Shown piece after piece: positions 25,603 to 42,312 of a stretch of 64,000 nucleotides of DNA. Position 1 is the first letter of the stretch, and every line of letters begins with the position of its first letter. The DNA is from Symbiodinium natans (Eukaryota > Sar > Dinophyceae > Suessiales > Symbiodiniaceae), in contig CAJNDS010001347.1 of NCBI GenBank assembly GCA_905221605.1, positions 744,211 through 808,210 on the forward strand. The letters are read 5' to 3'. The notes under the pieces are model-generated. The model was not told where the DNA came from, did not search any database, and saw only the letters and a program-made list of their open reading frames with translations. The position numbers and the translations under genes are program-made.

Positions 25603-26860
25603 TAAAGCGGTTACGCAACGTGGTCGAACTAGCAACAGCCAAGTGGCGTGACAGAATGCGTCGACGCGAAGCTTCTCAGGTGAAGCCCGTGCCATCTCCA
25701 GCAACTGGTCCCAAGCCAGACCCCAACGGGAGCCATCACCATTCCTCAGTCTCCAGGCTCAGATTCGTTTTTCAATTGCCGAATCTCTGTCTGCACTCAG
25801 AAGCCACAATGGAACTTTGTGAGGACCTCGGAAGCTCCGCAGCCCTTTCCAAGGTGAAGCTCCCGAAGGCGAAGAAAACGAAAGCCCACTCCTCAGTGAC
25901 ACAGTTTGGTCACTACAGTCGTAGTTCATGGCTCCAAAGTCAAAGTCGTAAAGCATGGAGGCTTTCCTCTGAAATCTACCGTGACAGACATGTGGTACGC
26001 CCGCGCAATACCACAGTTGAGATTCGCCGAATGGCTCGCTATCTCGTGACGGCCGGGTTCCTATGTGATTGTGCAAGGCAGCTGATTCGTCGTCATCCTC
26101 GGGAATGAGGCCCATGCTTAGGTCCTCGCAGTCGGCGCACTTCTGGCTGGTCAGTGCTACTCGTAGCCTGCTTGCTCCCTCCCGCCAGAAAATCCCATTC
26201 TCAGTTACTAGTTCTTGACACTGCAAATATGGCAAAGTCTGGGGTATTCTGGGATCCAAAAACGCGCCCCGACCTGTCCACCAGGGCTTTGCTGGCCAAA
26301 AAAGAGGCGGGGTGCAAGCTGTCCTGTCACTCACGTTTGCCTGCAAGCCTCCGTAGTCAACAGGCAGCCAACAGGTGTCACTGTTTTTGGCCCAAGTCAC
26401 GCGTCGCGGTTTTGGATCTTGCATGGACCCTGTGTGGACACAACTTCGCCTTGTGCCCGCAGGAAGCTCGTGGACAAAGTTCAGACCCAAGTTGACAGGG
26501 CTTGCATCGGGGGTTTGTGGGTGGTCGGGCAGGGCAGGGCCTGACTGCAGCGTGCTACGTTCGGCAGGTTTCCACCCACGTAAACACAGCTAGTCAAGCC
26601 TCCCGAGCCACGCGACACGCTGAGCACACTTGTTCAAAGTCGTTCAAGGCAGAATGGGGTACACCCGGAAAACGCGCAGAGTGCAACAAGACCCCAGCTC
26701 GTCCAAGCTCGTGCCAAGGCGCGGCGGCGGCGCTGTCCGAGCTTGGGCTGTAAAGAGCGCAAAGTTGAGAACATAGGAGGCCAGACGCTGCTTAACAGTT
26801 AAAGGTCATGTTAGAGTCTCAGTACTTGGCTTCTGGCTTGCGAGCGATACAGTGTGATCT
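25603..26860. other. no recognised gene
   Basis: Open frames exist on both strands (163 codons plus, 25620-26108; 244 codons minus, 26490-25759). They overlap each other, neither has a recognisable motif, and there is no way to choose between them. Confidence 0.35.
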
Positions 26861-26865
26861 GTGAT

Positions 26866-26934
26866 CCGTGTGCCTCGTGTGCCCGGTGTGCCTCGTGTGC
26901 CTCGTGTGGCTCGTGTGGCTCGTGTGCAACCTTC
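26866..26934. repeat. 9-bp tandem repeat, CTCGTGTGS unit
   Basis: Six to seven near-perfect copies of a 9-base unit (CCTCGTGTG / GCTCGTGTG) lie about 95 bases upstream of the MATH-BTB start codon, in what would be promoter or 5' untranslated sequence. Confidence 0.8.
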
Positions 26935-27029
26935 GAGTGTCGCTGCTAGATGCAAGTTGATTGTTCTTGGCAGTTCCTGGCACTGGTCGCAGTGGCTCAG
27001 ACCATCTCAGACCCGAGCTGCAAGTTTCG

Positions 27030-28343
27030 ATGTTTTCCGACGATGCGGACGAATCCGAGGCAGAGCCCGGTGAGCTCACAGAGGAGCCGGAGGACGGTGA
27101 AGAGATCAGGGAGGAGGAAGAGTCCGAGGAGCATAAGGAAGTGCCTCGAGGACGAGAGGAAGCTGTTGAGCTGGTGGTCGCGAACCCTGGGAAGTTTCGG
27201 ACTGGACACAGCATTCGTTCGCGCATTGCGGGGAGACTCCAGGCCTTTCGCATCGTTTTGGAGGCCTTCCCCCGAGGACTGGAGAGCGGTGAGCATTTAG
27301 ACTTGGTGCTCAAACTGCTGCCTCCCGAGAAGCTGAAAGAAAAGCGTTGGACGTGTAACGTGCGAGTCGAAATTACAGCTTCCAACGTGGACCCTGCCGC
27401 ATGCTTCAGCATGAACCACCTCGTCCGCCTCTCGCACGCGTGTGACACCTTTGTCTGGGAGGAATTTATGCCAATCTCGGACATCTTGGCTGAGAGTGGA
27501 GGATGGTTAAACGAACGTAACGAGCTTTGTCTCTCGGGCAAGGTCACGTTCCCCCTGAAGGAAGAAAGCTCCCAAACTGCAGCTTTGGCTGACATGGACT
27601 TCACACAGGAGATGACGCAGGTCACCTTCCGACTGTCCGAGGGACCTCCTGTATTCTTCGACAAGCGCTTGTTGTTGGTTTCTTCACAGTATTTCAGGGA
27701 GATGCTGTCAGAGCCAAGGTGGAAGGAGAGTCACACCAACGAAATCGACTTAAGTGGCAACCCACATGCCAATCAACGCACTCTTCATGGACTTTTACGT
27801 TTCCTCCTTACCGGGTCGTTTCACTCAAACGGAGACACAGCCTACGCATTCTCTGTCCGGCAGCTCGCTGACCAATACTGCTTGCACCGGCTGGTAAAGA
27901 AAGTTGAGAAGGACATGGAGCAGTTGTTGTCTGAGAGTAACGTGCTTTCATTTCTGGGCCACACCCTTGGCAGCGGCGGTCGCTTGGAGGCTGCCTGTCT
28001 GAAGATGCTGAAGGAGAATGATTGCCAGCTGTTGGAGTTGCAGAGGCCCAAGCTGAGGCAGATCATCGACGAAAGCCCACGCTTAGCCGAAAGGCTCATG
28101 AACCTCCTTTTGGAGTCTGCCAGCAAGAGACGTGGGCACAAGCGTCGGCGAGAAGAGGACCAACCCTCGCGCTCAGCCCCTGTGGGCCCGCCGCCGCCTC
28201 CAACAACTCTGTCAGCCTTCTCTGCGCCAGCGGGACTGGGCCTCCCTGTTTCTGTTCTACCAGGCCCGCCACCTCCTACACCGCCAACACCGCCACCGTT
28301 GCTCTTTCATCCCGCGCCACCGCCACCAACCTCCTTTTGGTGA
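27030..28343 (+). CDS. MATH-BTB domain protein (probable CUL3 substrate adaptor)
   Basis: This is an uninterrupted 437-residue frame. The start is the first true ATG (MFSDDADESEAEP); the frame extends upstream only through non-ATG codons. Order: acidic N-terminus (about 1-50), MATH-like region (about 50-180, with KRWTCNVRVEITASN and WEEFMPISDIL), BTB fold (about 195-295, with FFDKRLLLVSSQYFREML, where the family has DVxFxVxxxxFxAHRxxLaarSxxFxxM), and a BACK-like helical stretch to about 355. A basic cluster KRRGHKRRRE (about 365) could be a nuclear localisation signal, and the last 50 residues are a proline-rich tail ending TSFW. MATH-BTB proteins bind CUL3 through BTB and substrates through MATH for ubiquitination. 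That role is family knowledge, not shown here. The usual AHR of BTB helix 2 is replaced (FDKR). Absence of introns suggests a retroposed copy. Confidence 0.75.
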   Translation: MFSDDADESEAEPGELTEEPEDGEEIREEEESEEHKEVPRGREEAVELVVANPGKFRTGHSIRSRIAGRLQAFRIVLEAFPRGLESGEHLDLVLKLLPPEKLKEKRWTCNVRVEITASNVDPAACFSMNHLVRLSHACDTFVWEEFMPISDILAESGGWLNERNELCLSGKVTFPLKEESSQTAALADMDFTQEMTQVTFRLSEGPPVFFDKRLLLVSSQYFREMLSEPRWKESHTNEIDLSGNPHANQRTLHGLLRFLLTGSFHSNGDTAYAFSVRQLADQYCLHRLVKKVEKDMEQLLSESNVLSFLGHTLGSGGRLEAACLKMLKENDCQLLELQRPKLRQIIDESPRLAERLMNLLLESASKRRGHKRRREEDQPSRSAPVGPPPPPTTLSAFSAPAGLGLPVSVLPGPPPPTPPTPPPLLFHPAPPPPTSFW

Positions 28344-29775
28344 GGTTTGGTGAGCTGGAGGCTCTGTCCGAGACATCGTCCATGCCGACGCAAGGCCCTC
28401 CATGCGAAAGCTGCCAGGCGACCAGCGTGCAGTCCTTGCCATGAAGCGACGGCCGAGTGCTGACCATCGTAGTCCTGCCGAAAAAAACGGTCTGAGCCGG
28501 AAAAAAGGGCTTTGGGTCAGACTCACAGCTGCAATCTTGAAGAAGTTCGGATGTGACAAGGGGGCGTAGACGGATAAGCGAAGGACTTGCAGGCGGTTGC
28601 AACAAGCAGCTCTTGTGAGAGAGACTGTCGTGAACTCACTGCCAGTTCGTGAACCCGACAACAAAGCACTTGATCGCACTACTGGAAAAGTAGGGCTCCG
28701 ACTCTGACTTCTGGTCCAGGAAAGTTCCAGAAGGGTGACCCCTGGCGTCTGAGCGAGCTCCGCCAGGCGGATCTGTGCCTACCAGAGGGCTTGCCAGGGC
28801 CTTGCACTCGAACCCTTGTCCTGAAATTGCTAAAGTGCTGCTAAAACCTACTGAACAAGAAGGCCCAATCCAAGATATGCCCGGCTCACAAACTGCAGCC
28901 TGGAGCTGCTTCGTCATGCAAGTTAACCCGGTGTGTCTTTACTAACGTCTTGGTGGGACGGGCCGGCTGGAACATGAGAGCCATGCTAGAACAAGTGTTT
29001 GGAAGTGCTTCTCGGCGCTTTTCCCGTGCCGTCTGCAGCTAGGCGGCTCGCATGACTGTCACGTCGGGCCCGCGTGCAAAAAGCCCTGCAACCACTCCGT
29101 CATATGACTACTGGCATGACTAGCATCGAACATCATCACCAGATACGAAGTCGAAGCCGAGGGTTTTTGCAGCCGAGCAAGTGGCCTGCGCCGATGCGGC
29201 GTCCCAGTCCCTGCAACTACAACTGCTAACTGCTTTGTTGGTGTTTCTCGCAAGTTGAGAAGTTGCCTTCGGTAAGTGGACACGGACCTGTATGTTGATG
29301 TTTCATCAGAGGCAGGGGATGCGATGGTCAGCATATCAGGGACATCCGTCTGGACAAGTGCCCTAGATGCTGGCGTCATGCACGGAATCTGAAGCAAGAA
29401 CCCGTCTGGTTGGTGCAGAGGGCATGAAAATGAAAATGCCAAGTTCCAGCACAGATCGTAGAGGGATCAACGAGACGCAGACATGCCTCCGAACTGTCAT
29501 CCCGTTACGGTTCAGCAATTTTTTGGCTGAAGTGGCACTGCGCGTAGCTCGGGAGTCCTCATTCCTTCGCTTCCGGACCGAACAGCAGACTGCTGGCCCG
29601 CAAGAACGTTTCATCAGAAATGCTCTTGAAAACCGTCATGGCCCTAGGGTGGAGTTTGGCCCGATGAGTTGCGTGACCCAAATCCTTGCCCTCACACCAC
29701 ACAGCCTTTACGGTAAACGGTTGGCAAAGTGCCAAAGATTCTTTGTTTCTGCAGTGTTCCTCACAGGAGACTCAA
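28344..29775. other. no recognised gene
   Basis: This is the spacer between the MATH-BTB gene and the Cys-rich repeat gene. Short frames only, no motif. Confidence 0.4.
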
Positions 29776-36250
<6,475 letters not shown>

Positions 36251-38380
36251 AGGGTCTCTGTGGCTTCATGGTTGCCTTGCCTATGCAGAGCTTTGGACCG
36301 AACCGCGCGCTCCCTCAGGGATGTGCATCAAGAAGTCGATCATTGGCTCGACGCCTGGCGGCAAGGGAAAAGACTCGTCCGGCGCTGCAATTCCCGAAGC
36401 CTCGATGGCAATTGCAGCCTTGAAGCAAATCTGGAAGGTTGGGAGGTAGTGCCCTTTGACTCGCAACACTACCTCAAACATTTTCAAGCAAGTCGCAAAA
36501 TGTCTGGGGCACTGTGGCGCATTTGCCTTATCATGCCCATCACTGGCAAAACTTGCTGTTCACCAAGCCATGCTTGCACTATGGGGTTCTGACGTAACAC
36601 CCACCACGCACGTGACTCGTGATTGCAGAAGCGGCGTGGCTTGACATCGCGGCGGGCACCCCAAAATGCTTGAGAAGCCTTGTAGAATGCAGCTTTGCAG
36701 AAGCATTGATTTTCAGATGCACCATGAATTGCTGGTGTATCAAATAGCTGAAAACCTTGAAGAATGCATGGTCACAGCACCCCACTACTCTCTTCAGAAG
36801 CAAATCTGGGAATTTTGACGGCAAATTTTTGTTGCACCATGATGTTTGCAAAAGTTCTTCGTGAAGAGGTTCGCTGTGTCCGCTCTGGGTTGGGGACGGG
36901 TCGCGTATCGTGGTGTTCGAGGTCGCGCTCCCGTCTCATACCCTTTCTGGGGTGCTCTTGGCTCTTTGAGTGATCTCGGCACGCTCGTGGGGCCCTTGAA
37001 GTGGTCTTACGCTATTTGGGTTCTATGCCGGTACAATGTTTGTGAGCAAGGGCTGGTGCTTTGCTGTGTAGCAGTGGCGTCGCAGCAAGTCGCGCCCTCC
37101 TCAAAGCAATGTTGTCCCTGTGTATCCTTTGTGGGCCAGGGACTCGAGTGGTGATGGTGTCGCAGTTGAGGGCGAAGCAGAGACTGACCACGTGCTGTTC
37201 CCGTGACCGTGGCTGATGACACAGAGTTCGATGCTGACAGTTCGAGTAGGAGATGCACTGGTGGTCACAAAGCCTAGAGCCATGTCTGAAACTTCGCATC
37301 GAATGGTCAGCATCGAGTTCACGTGCTAGATGGCCTGCACAGCAAAGTTGGGAAACAACTGGAGCTGGCGTAGCCCCGTTGGGCAGGTCAGGTGCACTTC
37401 GAATCCAAGCATATCCGAGCACTGAGCACAATTATGTCAAGTATTCCTTGCAACGATTCTGCCAGCAATGCTTCTGAACGAATTTTGTCAGCTTTCATCC
37501 CCCCAAACTGCATGATCACCACAATGAATGAGACATGGCGGCATGATTATGCAATGGTCAAGACATGGTATCCACAAGCTCGGTACACCGAATTCAACTC
37601 CGGCCGAGTCAGGGAAACCCTGACGAGGTCAGGCTCCTGCCCACCAGAGAACTCTGGGCCCAGGATCCTTTCACAGCACCTCCTGCGTTTCATCGGGACT
37701 TAGAAGGGTCATGTCTTCTACTGGCTAAGGGGAATTGCAGAGTGTTTGGAACGTCGCGGGGAGGGAGGCCATCGCCTCGCAGAATTAGGGAAATCGTCTC
37801 TTTGACGTTGCTTGGGACCCGAGCTTGCCACGTCACTGATGCAAGTGGGGTTTTTGGGGATTCTGGCAGCTTGGTTCCCACTCTCCATTCTTTTGAGAGC
37901 TTAGGATCTCTTGCGGTTTCTGGCTCGCTCGCGTAGCCGGCCGAACCGTTTGGTACAGGAGAGATGCGCAGTGCACCCCACAAGTGGGGAGGGAAGCGTC
38001 TTTGGCAAACCAGCGAGGCATGTGCGTACTAGTGAGTGGAATTCTGGCCAGGAGTTTCGTTGATCCTCGATCTGTAGGGTCGTGACAAGCTGGAGTTGCA
38101 CATGTCAGCACAGACCCTCCGTCACAACGCCGGTGGCTCTGCTCTTATCGAAGAACTTGCCTGAGCCTTTGCGAAGGGACAGAGGTTGCCTAGACAAGTT
38201 GGACAAATGATGAAGGTCACTGACAACCTAATTTTCTGAGATGATGGTGGGGATTGCATTCTCCAGGATCCAAAATGAGATATTTTAAGATCTTGGTCAT
38301 ACTTACGAAATCATGAATCGAATATCTTCGGCCCACGCCCCTTGCGTTACCTCCAATAAAAACGCCACAAAAACAATCAA
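36251..38380. other. no recognised gene
   Basis: After the last Cys-rich module no further CPxGTYS motif appears. Short frames on both strands carry no motif. The 3' end of the repeat gene may lie here but is not identifiable. Confidence 0.4.
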
Positions 38381-38598
38381 AAGGTGTGGCGGGATGTGTT
38401 TTTAAAGGTGTGGCGGGACCTTGTTTTTTAAAGGTGTGGCGCCCCCTTGATTTCATATAGCTAAGGGAGAATTCTTCAATCTTATCTTGAAGAATTGACT
38501 TCGAGCTCAAAGAATCTTCAAGCAAGAAATACCGCCACACCTTTAAAGCATACCCCGCCAGACCTTCAAGGAAAAAGGTGTAGCGCCACACCTTTAAA
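38381..38598. repeat. inverted-repeat cluster built from AAAGGTGTGGCG
   Basis: AAAGGTGTGGCG or AAGGTGTGGCG occurs on the plus strand at about 38381, 38404 and 38430. Its complement CGCCACACCTTTAAA occurs at 38533 and 38584, with a variant AAGGTGTAGCG at 38575. The middle holds further self-complementary words (GAAGAATT, AAGAATCTTCAAG). The cluster can form several alternative hairpins. A minus-strand frame of 124 codons through it is repetitive and not taken as a gene. AT content is higher than around it. Confidence 0.65.
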
Positions 38599-38871
38599 AA
38601 ACATCCTCCGCCATTGATATTCTGCTATTAATACCCCACAGTAGTATGATTAGTTATATGGTTGTCTATGCTCTATGTTCTGCCACTAGCAGATGATTTG
38701 GGAGAAGTTTGAGCATTCATTGCCACGGAATCCTCATGTTCGGCCGATTCAGCCAACGGGCACAGCCGTCGAGTTACATGAGGTTCTGGCAAACCAGCGC
38801 ACTTTCCTTGTTGCAAAATTTTTCATGTGATCATCTTTCTGAGTTCCTTTGTTTCTTGCAGTGGTCAGAAA

Positions 38872-39054
38872 CAGGTCTCTGGTACCTAAATGTGTACAAC
38901 CTTGCGGGAAACACAGCAGCACCAGATCAAAATGCATCACTGACAAGCGGGCAAGCAAGCGGCAGCACAGCTGAGCGTCACCGTAACTACTGCATACGTT
39001 CATTCCTGCATACGTTCGTACACATTTAGGTACCATTTAGGTACCAGAGACCTG
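38872..39054. mobile_element. MITE-like hairpin, about 183 bp
   Basis: CAGGTCTCTGGTACCTAAAT followed by GTGTAC (38872-38897) is the exact reverse complement of the sequence at 39018-39054, except that the right arm contains an 11-base tandem duplication (ATTTAGGTACC twice). Spacer about 120 bases. GTGGTCAGAAACAG lies directly at the left edge (38862) and again at about 39098. It is small, non-coding and hairpin-forming, so a MITE-like origin is likely, but no unambiguous target-site duplication is seen. Confidence 0.55.
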
Positions 39055-39142
39055 CTTGACGAGGACGGTTGCCCTGAGGAGTGCGCAAGCAAGCAAGTGG
39101 TCAGAAACAGCTGGTACCAAGTTCATGCTGAGGAACCCTCCT

Positions 39143-39159
39143 GCCTCATTTGGCTCAAG
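39143..39159 (+). other. relic of the dinoflagellate spliced leader
   Basis: GCCTCATTTGGCTCAAG matches the 3' part of the 22-nt dinoflagellate spliced leader (which ends GCCATTTTGGCTCAAG) apart from a small indel. It stands 36 bases upstream of the start codon of the next gene, where a trans-spliced leader would sit in the mRNA. Such genomic relics are known in dinoflagellates and mark genes re-inserted by reverse transcription of mature mRNA. It also argues that the codons upstream of 39196 are not translated. Confidence 0.65.
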
Positions 39160-39195
39160 TTTTCTGACTCTTTCCACAAAAGCCTGCCCTATGCT

Positions 39196-42100
39196 ATGAA
39201 AACCATCGCAGCATGGCTGATCCTGGTTTGCCCGTCCACAGCTGCAGTGTGTCGACCCAAGGCAGGCTTTTGCGAGGGCAATCTGCAGGAAAGGAGTCAA
39301 GCCCTGCTGCTTTCATTGGAATCAGACAGAGGAGCCGCATGGCCACAGGTGGTTGATTGGGATGGAGATGGTCAAATGGAACTGCTGCTCCTAGTGAGGG
39401 ACGCGGCGCCCGATAGTGAGAGGCTTACCTTATGTCACTTGAAATACTTTCGGCAGGTGAGTGGGGAACTGGTCGAGCAAGTCGGCTCAGACAACCCCTT
39501 CAGAGAGGTGTCATTTCCAACTTACAACAGTTATATGTATCCGGCACCTTGTTTTGCAGTCACAGACTGGGATGGAGACGGCGATCTGGATTTGTTGCTG
39601 CAAGATGATTCGGGTGTCTGGTTTGTTGACTTTGACGCAATGGGCAAGATCCGCAACAACTCGGCAATCCTGGCAGTTGATGAACAGGGCCAACCCCTGT
39701 CGCTAGCACGCCAGGGGCGCTTCATCTTTTTCCCAAGCGATTGGGACACTGATGGGGACCTTGACCTGTGGGCGGTGGATGGTGTGAATGGACGCCACGA
39801 AAACGAGTTTGTGTTTTTCGAGCGCAAGAACCAATCCACGCTGATGAAGGTGGGGAGTCCCCTGGCAGGATTCGAGCCTTGGAGGCGGGGCGCTGCAGAA
39901 GTATTGAGCTTGGCAGTGGCTGACTGGGATGGTGATGGAGCTTCAGATGTGATTTTGACGAGAGAATGCGAGCTAGCTTGCTTCCCTCCCATAGCTGCCT
40001 ACCTCCACCAAGCAGCTGATGGGAATTTTGAAGATTGGAGCCAGACCGCCGCGAGCCCCTTGTCAGACATCGGCGGTTGGGAAGTCGAAAATCCGGTGGC
40101 CGCCGTGGCTGATTGGGATGGGGATGGGGCGCTGGACATCATCCTTGCCACCAGGAAAGGGACGGTACACTTGTTCTCGTGGCAATTCACTGGGGAGTTG
40201 GTCGAAAGAACCAATGACATCTCTGTGTTCCACATTGTGCGCAACATGGCGCACCCTGCGGTCATCGACTGGGACGGGGATGGTGATCTCGACTTCATCC
40301 TTGGTTCCAAATATGGTCATGTTGAAGTCTTTCTGCGCAAAGATGATGGCAGTCTTGAAGAAGGAGAAGAAGTATTGTCAGTGCAGCAGCATGCGCGCAT
40401 GACAGCGAACCTGCCACAGGACTCAGCGAGGCCGATCGCGATAGATTGGAACGGGGATGGACGAGCTGATTTACTTGTTCCTTCCACTAAGGCAGAAGAG
40501 GAGGAGACCGATTTGGTGTACTTCGAGCGTACGGCCCGTGGGGGCTTGCAGTACAAATTCAAGGTCAGGCCAACTCGAGGGTACTTCTTTGCAGCTGTTG
40601 TTGCAGATTGGGATGGAGATGGTGATTTGGACATCCTCTTCGCCTGTAGTGATAACGTTTTTAAATCCAAGGTGCAATGGCAGCTCTATCAGCAACTGCC
40701 TGATGGTTCGTTGGTTGAGGGCTCCTCCCCTGTGAGTGACCTGCATGATCTCAAATATCACCTTCAAACTGTTCGCTTGCAAGCGATTGATCTCGATTCG
40801 GACGGAAGAAACGACTTGGTCATGACGGACAATTGTGAATGGCGTTTCTTCCATGCGCAAGCAGATTTTCGATTAGTGGAAGCAAATGCAACATTGTTCT
40901 TGCCGAAGATGCCAGAATTGGGGAACTGGCCTGTTTCTTCCTTCTTTTTTGCCGATTGGGATTCAGATGGTGACCTGGACCTGATAACAGCCCAGGATTC
41001 CAGGGACCATGGCCCTGTTCGTCATTTTGACAATGGCTATTGTCCACTGCAGGAAGCATGCGGCAGCCACGGAGCCTGCAGCCCAGTCTCAGGGAAGTGC
41101 CGATGCTTCTCTGCCTATGCCTTGGTTGATTGTTCAGGTTGCAGCAAAGGTTACTTTGATGCTGACAAGCTCAATGTTTCAGCTCCGGCAAAGAATTTTT
41201 TTCGACGCTGCTCTGCCTGCCCGGGCGTGCCTGATTCTGTGCCATGCTCTGGACGGGGGACCTGTAACGATGACGCACGCGTGCGGGAACAACTCACCAT
41301 CTCTAAAAACAGGTCGCTCTACCACTACCACGGTGATGGCATTTGCGAATGTGGGTCCCCGTTCAGTGGTGAGAGGTGTGAAACGGGTTTGTGCAGGCCG
41401 GGGCAGAAATACGTGCAGGGCTCCCTTTGGCAGTGCGAGCCTTGCATGCCAGGCTCCTTTGTTGCAGACACTGGACTTCAGGGCTATTGCAACCTCTGCA
41501 CCGGGAACACATATGCCCCTACAGCAGGAAGTAGCCGGTGCCTACCTTGCGAAGGCAAATGGTGGCGCTCCCAGGCCAACGCGGACAAAACCGCCTGCAG
41601 CGCGTCCTTCCTCAATGTGTCCACATGCGCTGTTTTCCTGTTGCTCTCCTCTGTGCTTTGTGCTGTGCTTCCTCACCTGGCCAATCGCCCTATGACCATA
41701 GATGATGCGTGTCTGAAAGATGGCAAAGTTCTTTTGAGCATCTGCGGGCGTCACTGGCTTCTGAAGACATGCAGCGTCACTTTCAGAGACACCGGGCACC
41801 CAATGTTGGACTCTCAGAAGTTTTTGGCTAAGCCTCACAATGAGCGCCAGCTTGTTCTTTGTGACCTACTTGGTGTACCATTGGCCATCCAGGTCGACAC
41901 TTCCCAGGGCTTGTGTGATCTTCGTTGGATCGACGGTCTCTTCAGGAAAGGAATTCTCAACACCCCCTTTTCCCTTTGCTTTGTCTTGCTCATGTCTGCT
42001 ATGATGGCAGCTTTTCTCTTGGTACATGCAGTCTTCTCAAACTCTGGGATTTCTGGCCTGGAGGCCCTCATGATCCTAGCAGGTGGGTTGGTGGCTGCGG

Positions 42101-42312
42101 TCGTTCATTGGTGGATTCATCCCGGCAAACGCTCCATCCTCCGAGATTTAGACCGGTTCGCTGCCCGACTGAAGCCACAAGTTCATCCTGCAATGTGCCA
42201 GAGGGGCCCGGACCGGGCACTTCGCTTGGGCCAGCTGCAAGATCTCTATGATGCTCGGCTGCGCAAGCGCTGTAATCTTGTATCTCCAGGATTTCTCAGG
42301 AGGTCCTTTTGA
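39196..42312 (+). CDS. FG-GAP/VCBS-repeat membrane protein with EGF-like Cys-rich region
   Basis: The start is taken at the ATG at 39196, because it gives a signal peptide (MKTIAAWLILVCPSTAAVC) directly after the spliced-leader relic. The frame stays open 33 codons further up. The 1038-residue product has ten Ca-binding FG-GAP/VCBS cores of the form D(W/L)D-x-DG-x-x-D (for example DWDGDGDLDLLL), from about residue 53 to 590; these build an integrin-like beta propeller. A Cys-rich region follows (about 615-805), with EGF-like (CGSHGACSPVSGKCRC, DGICECGSPFSGERC) and CPPGTY-type modules. Hydrophobic segments lie at about 808-829, 924-947 and 956-974. The layout implies a large ectodomain and a membrane-anchored C-terminus. 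No intron interrupts it, in line with a retroposed origin. The frame ends at 42310-42312, but the next gene starts here in another frame (see 42309-43627), so the true C-terminus may lie beyond. Confidence 0.75.
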   Translation: MKTIAAWLILVCPSTAAVCRPKAGFCEGNLQERSQALLLSLESDRGAAWPQVVDWDGDGQMELLLLVRDAAPDSERLTLCHLKYFRQVSGELVEQVGSDNPFREVSFPTYNSYMYPAPCFAVTDWDGDGDLDLLLQDDSGVWFVDFDAMGKIRNNSAILAVDEQGQPLSLARQGRFIFFPSDWDTDGDLDLWAVDGVNGRHENEFVFFERKNQSTLMKVGSPLAGFEPWRRGAAEVLSLAVADWDGDGASDVILTRECELACFPPIAAYLHQAADGNFEDWSQTAASPLSDIGGWEVENPVAAVADWDGDGALDIILATRKGTVHLFSWQFTGELVERTNDISVFHIVRNMAHPAVIDWDGDGDLDFILGSKYGHVEVFLRKDDGSLEEGEEVLSVQQHARMTANLPQDSARPIAIDWNGDGRADLLVPSTKAEEEETDLVYFERTARGGLQYKFKVRPTRGYFFAAVVADWDGDGDLDILFACSDNVFKSKVQWQLYQQLPDGSLVEGSSPVSDLHDLKYHLQTVRLQAIDLDSDGRNDLVMTDNCEWRFFHAQADFRLVEANATLFLPKMPELGNWPVSSFFFADWDSDGDLDLITAQDSRDHGPVRHFDNGYCPLQEACGSHGACSPVSGKCRCFSAYALVDCSGCSKGYFDADKLNVSAPAKNFFRRCSACPGVPDSVPCSGRGTCNDDARVREQLTISKNRSLYHYHGDGICECGSPFSGERCETGLCRPGQKYVQGSLWQCEPCMPGSFVADTGLQGYCNLCTGNTYAPTAGSSRCLPCEGKWWRSQANADKTACSASFLNVSTCAVFLLLSSVLCAVLPHLANRPMTIDDACLKDGKVLLSICGRHWLLKTCSVTFRDTGHPMLDSQKFLAKPHNERQLVLCDLLGVPLAIQVDTSQGLCDLRWIDGLFRKGILNTPFSLCFVLLMSAMMAAFLLVHAVFSNSGISGLEALMILAGGLVAAVVHWWIHPGKRSILRDLDRFAARLKPQVHPAMCQRGPDRALRLGQLQDLYDARLRKRCNLVSPGFLRRSF

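Noticed and set aside
25084-25605. Long open frames (up to 173 codons) across the GTACCC arrays on both strands
   Set aside because: They are RVRVRV, TRTRTR or GYGYGY peptides dictated by the hexamer and heptamer repeat; no real protein signal.
25759-26490. A 243-codon minus-strand frame as a gene
   Set aside because: The plus strand is also open over much of it, there is no domain, and the composition fits random GC-rich DNA.
39097-39195. Upstream extension of the FG-GAP protein by 33 residues
   Set aside because: It would place the spliced-leader relic inside the coding region and bury the signal peptide.
40000-41700. Minus-strand and alternative-frame ORFs inside the FG-GAP gene (some over 100 codons)
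   Set aside because: They are shadows of the GATGGxGATGG-rich repeats; frames read SPSPSQS on the minus strand.
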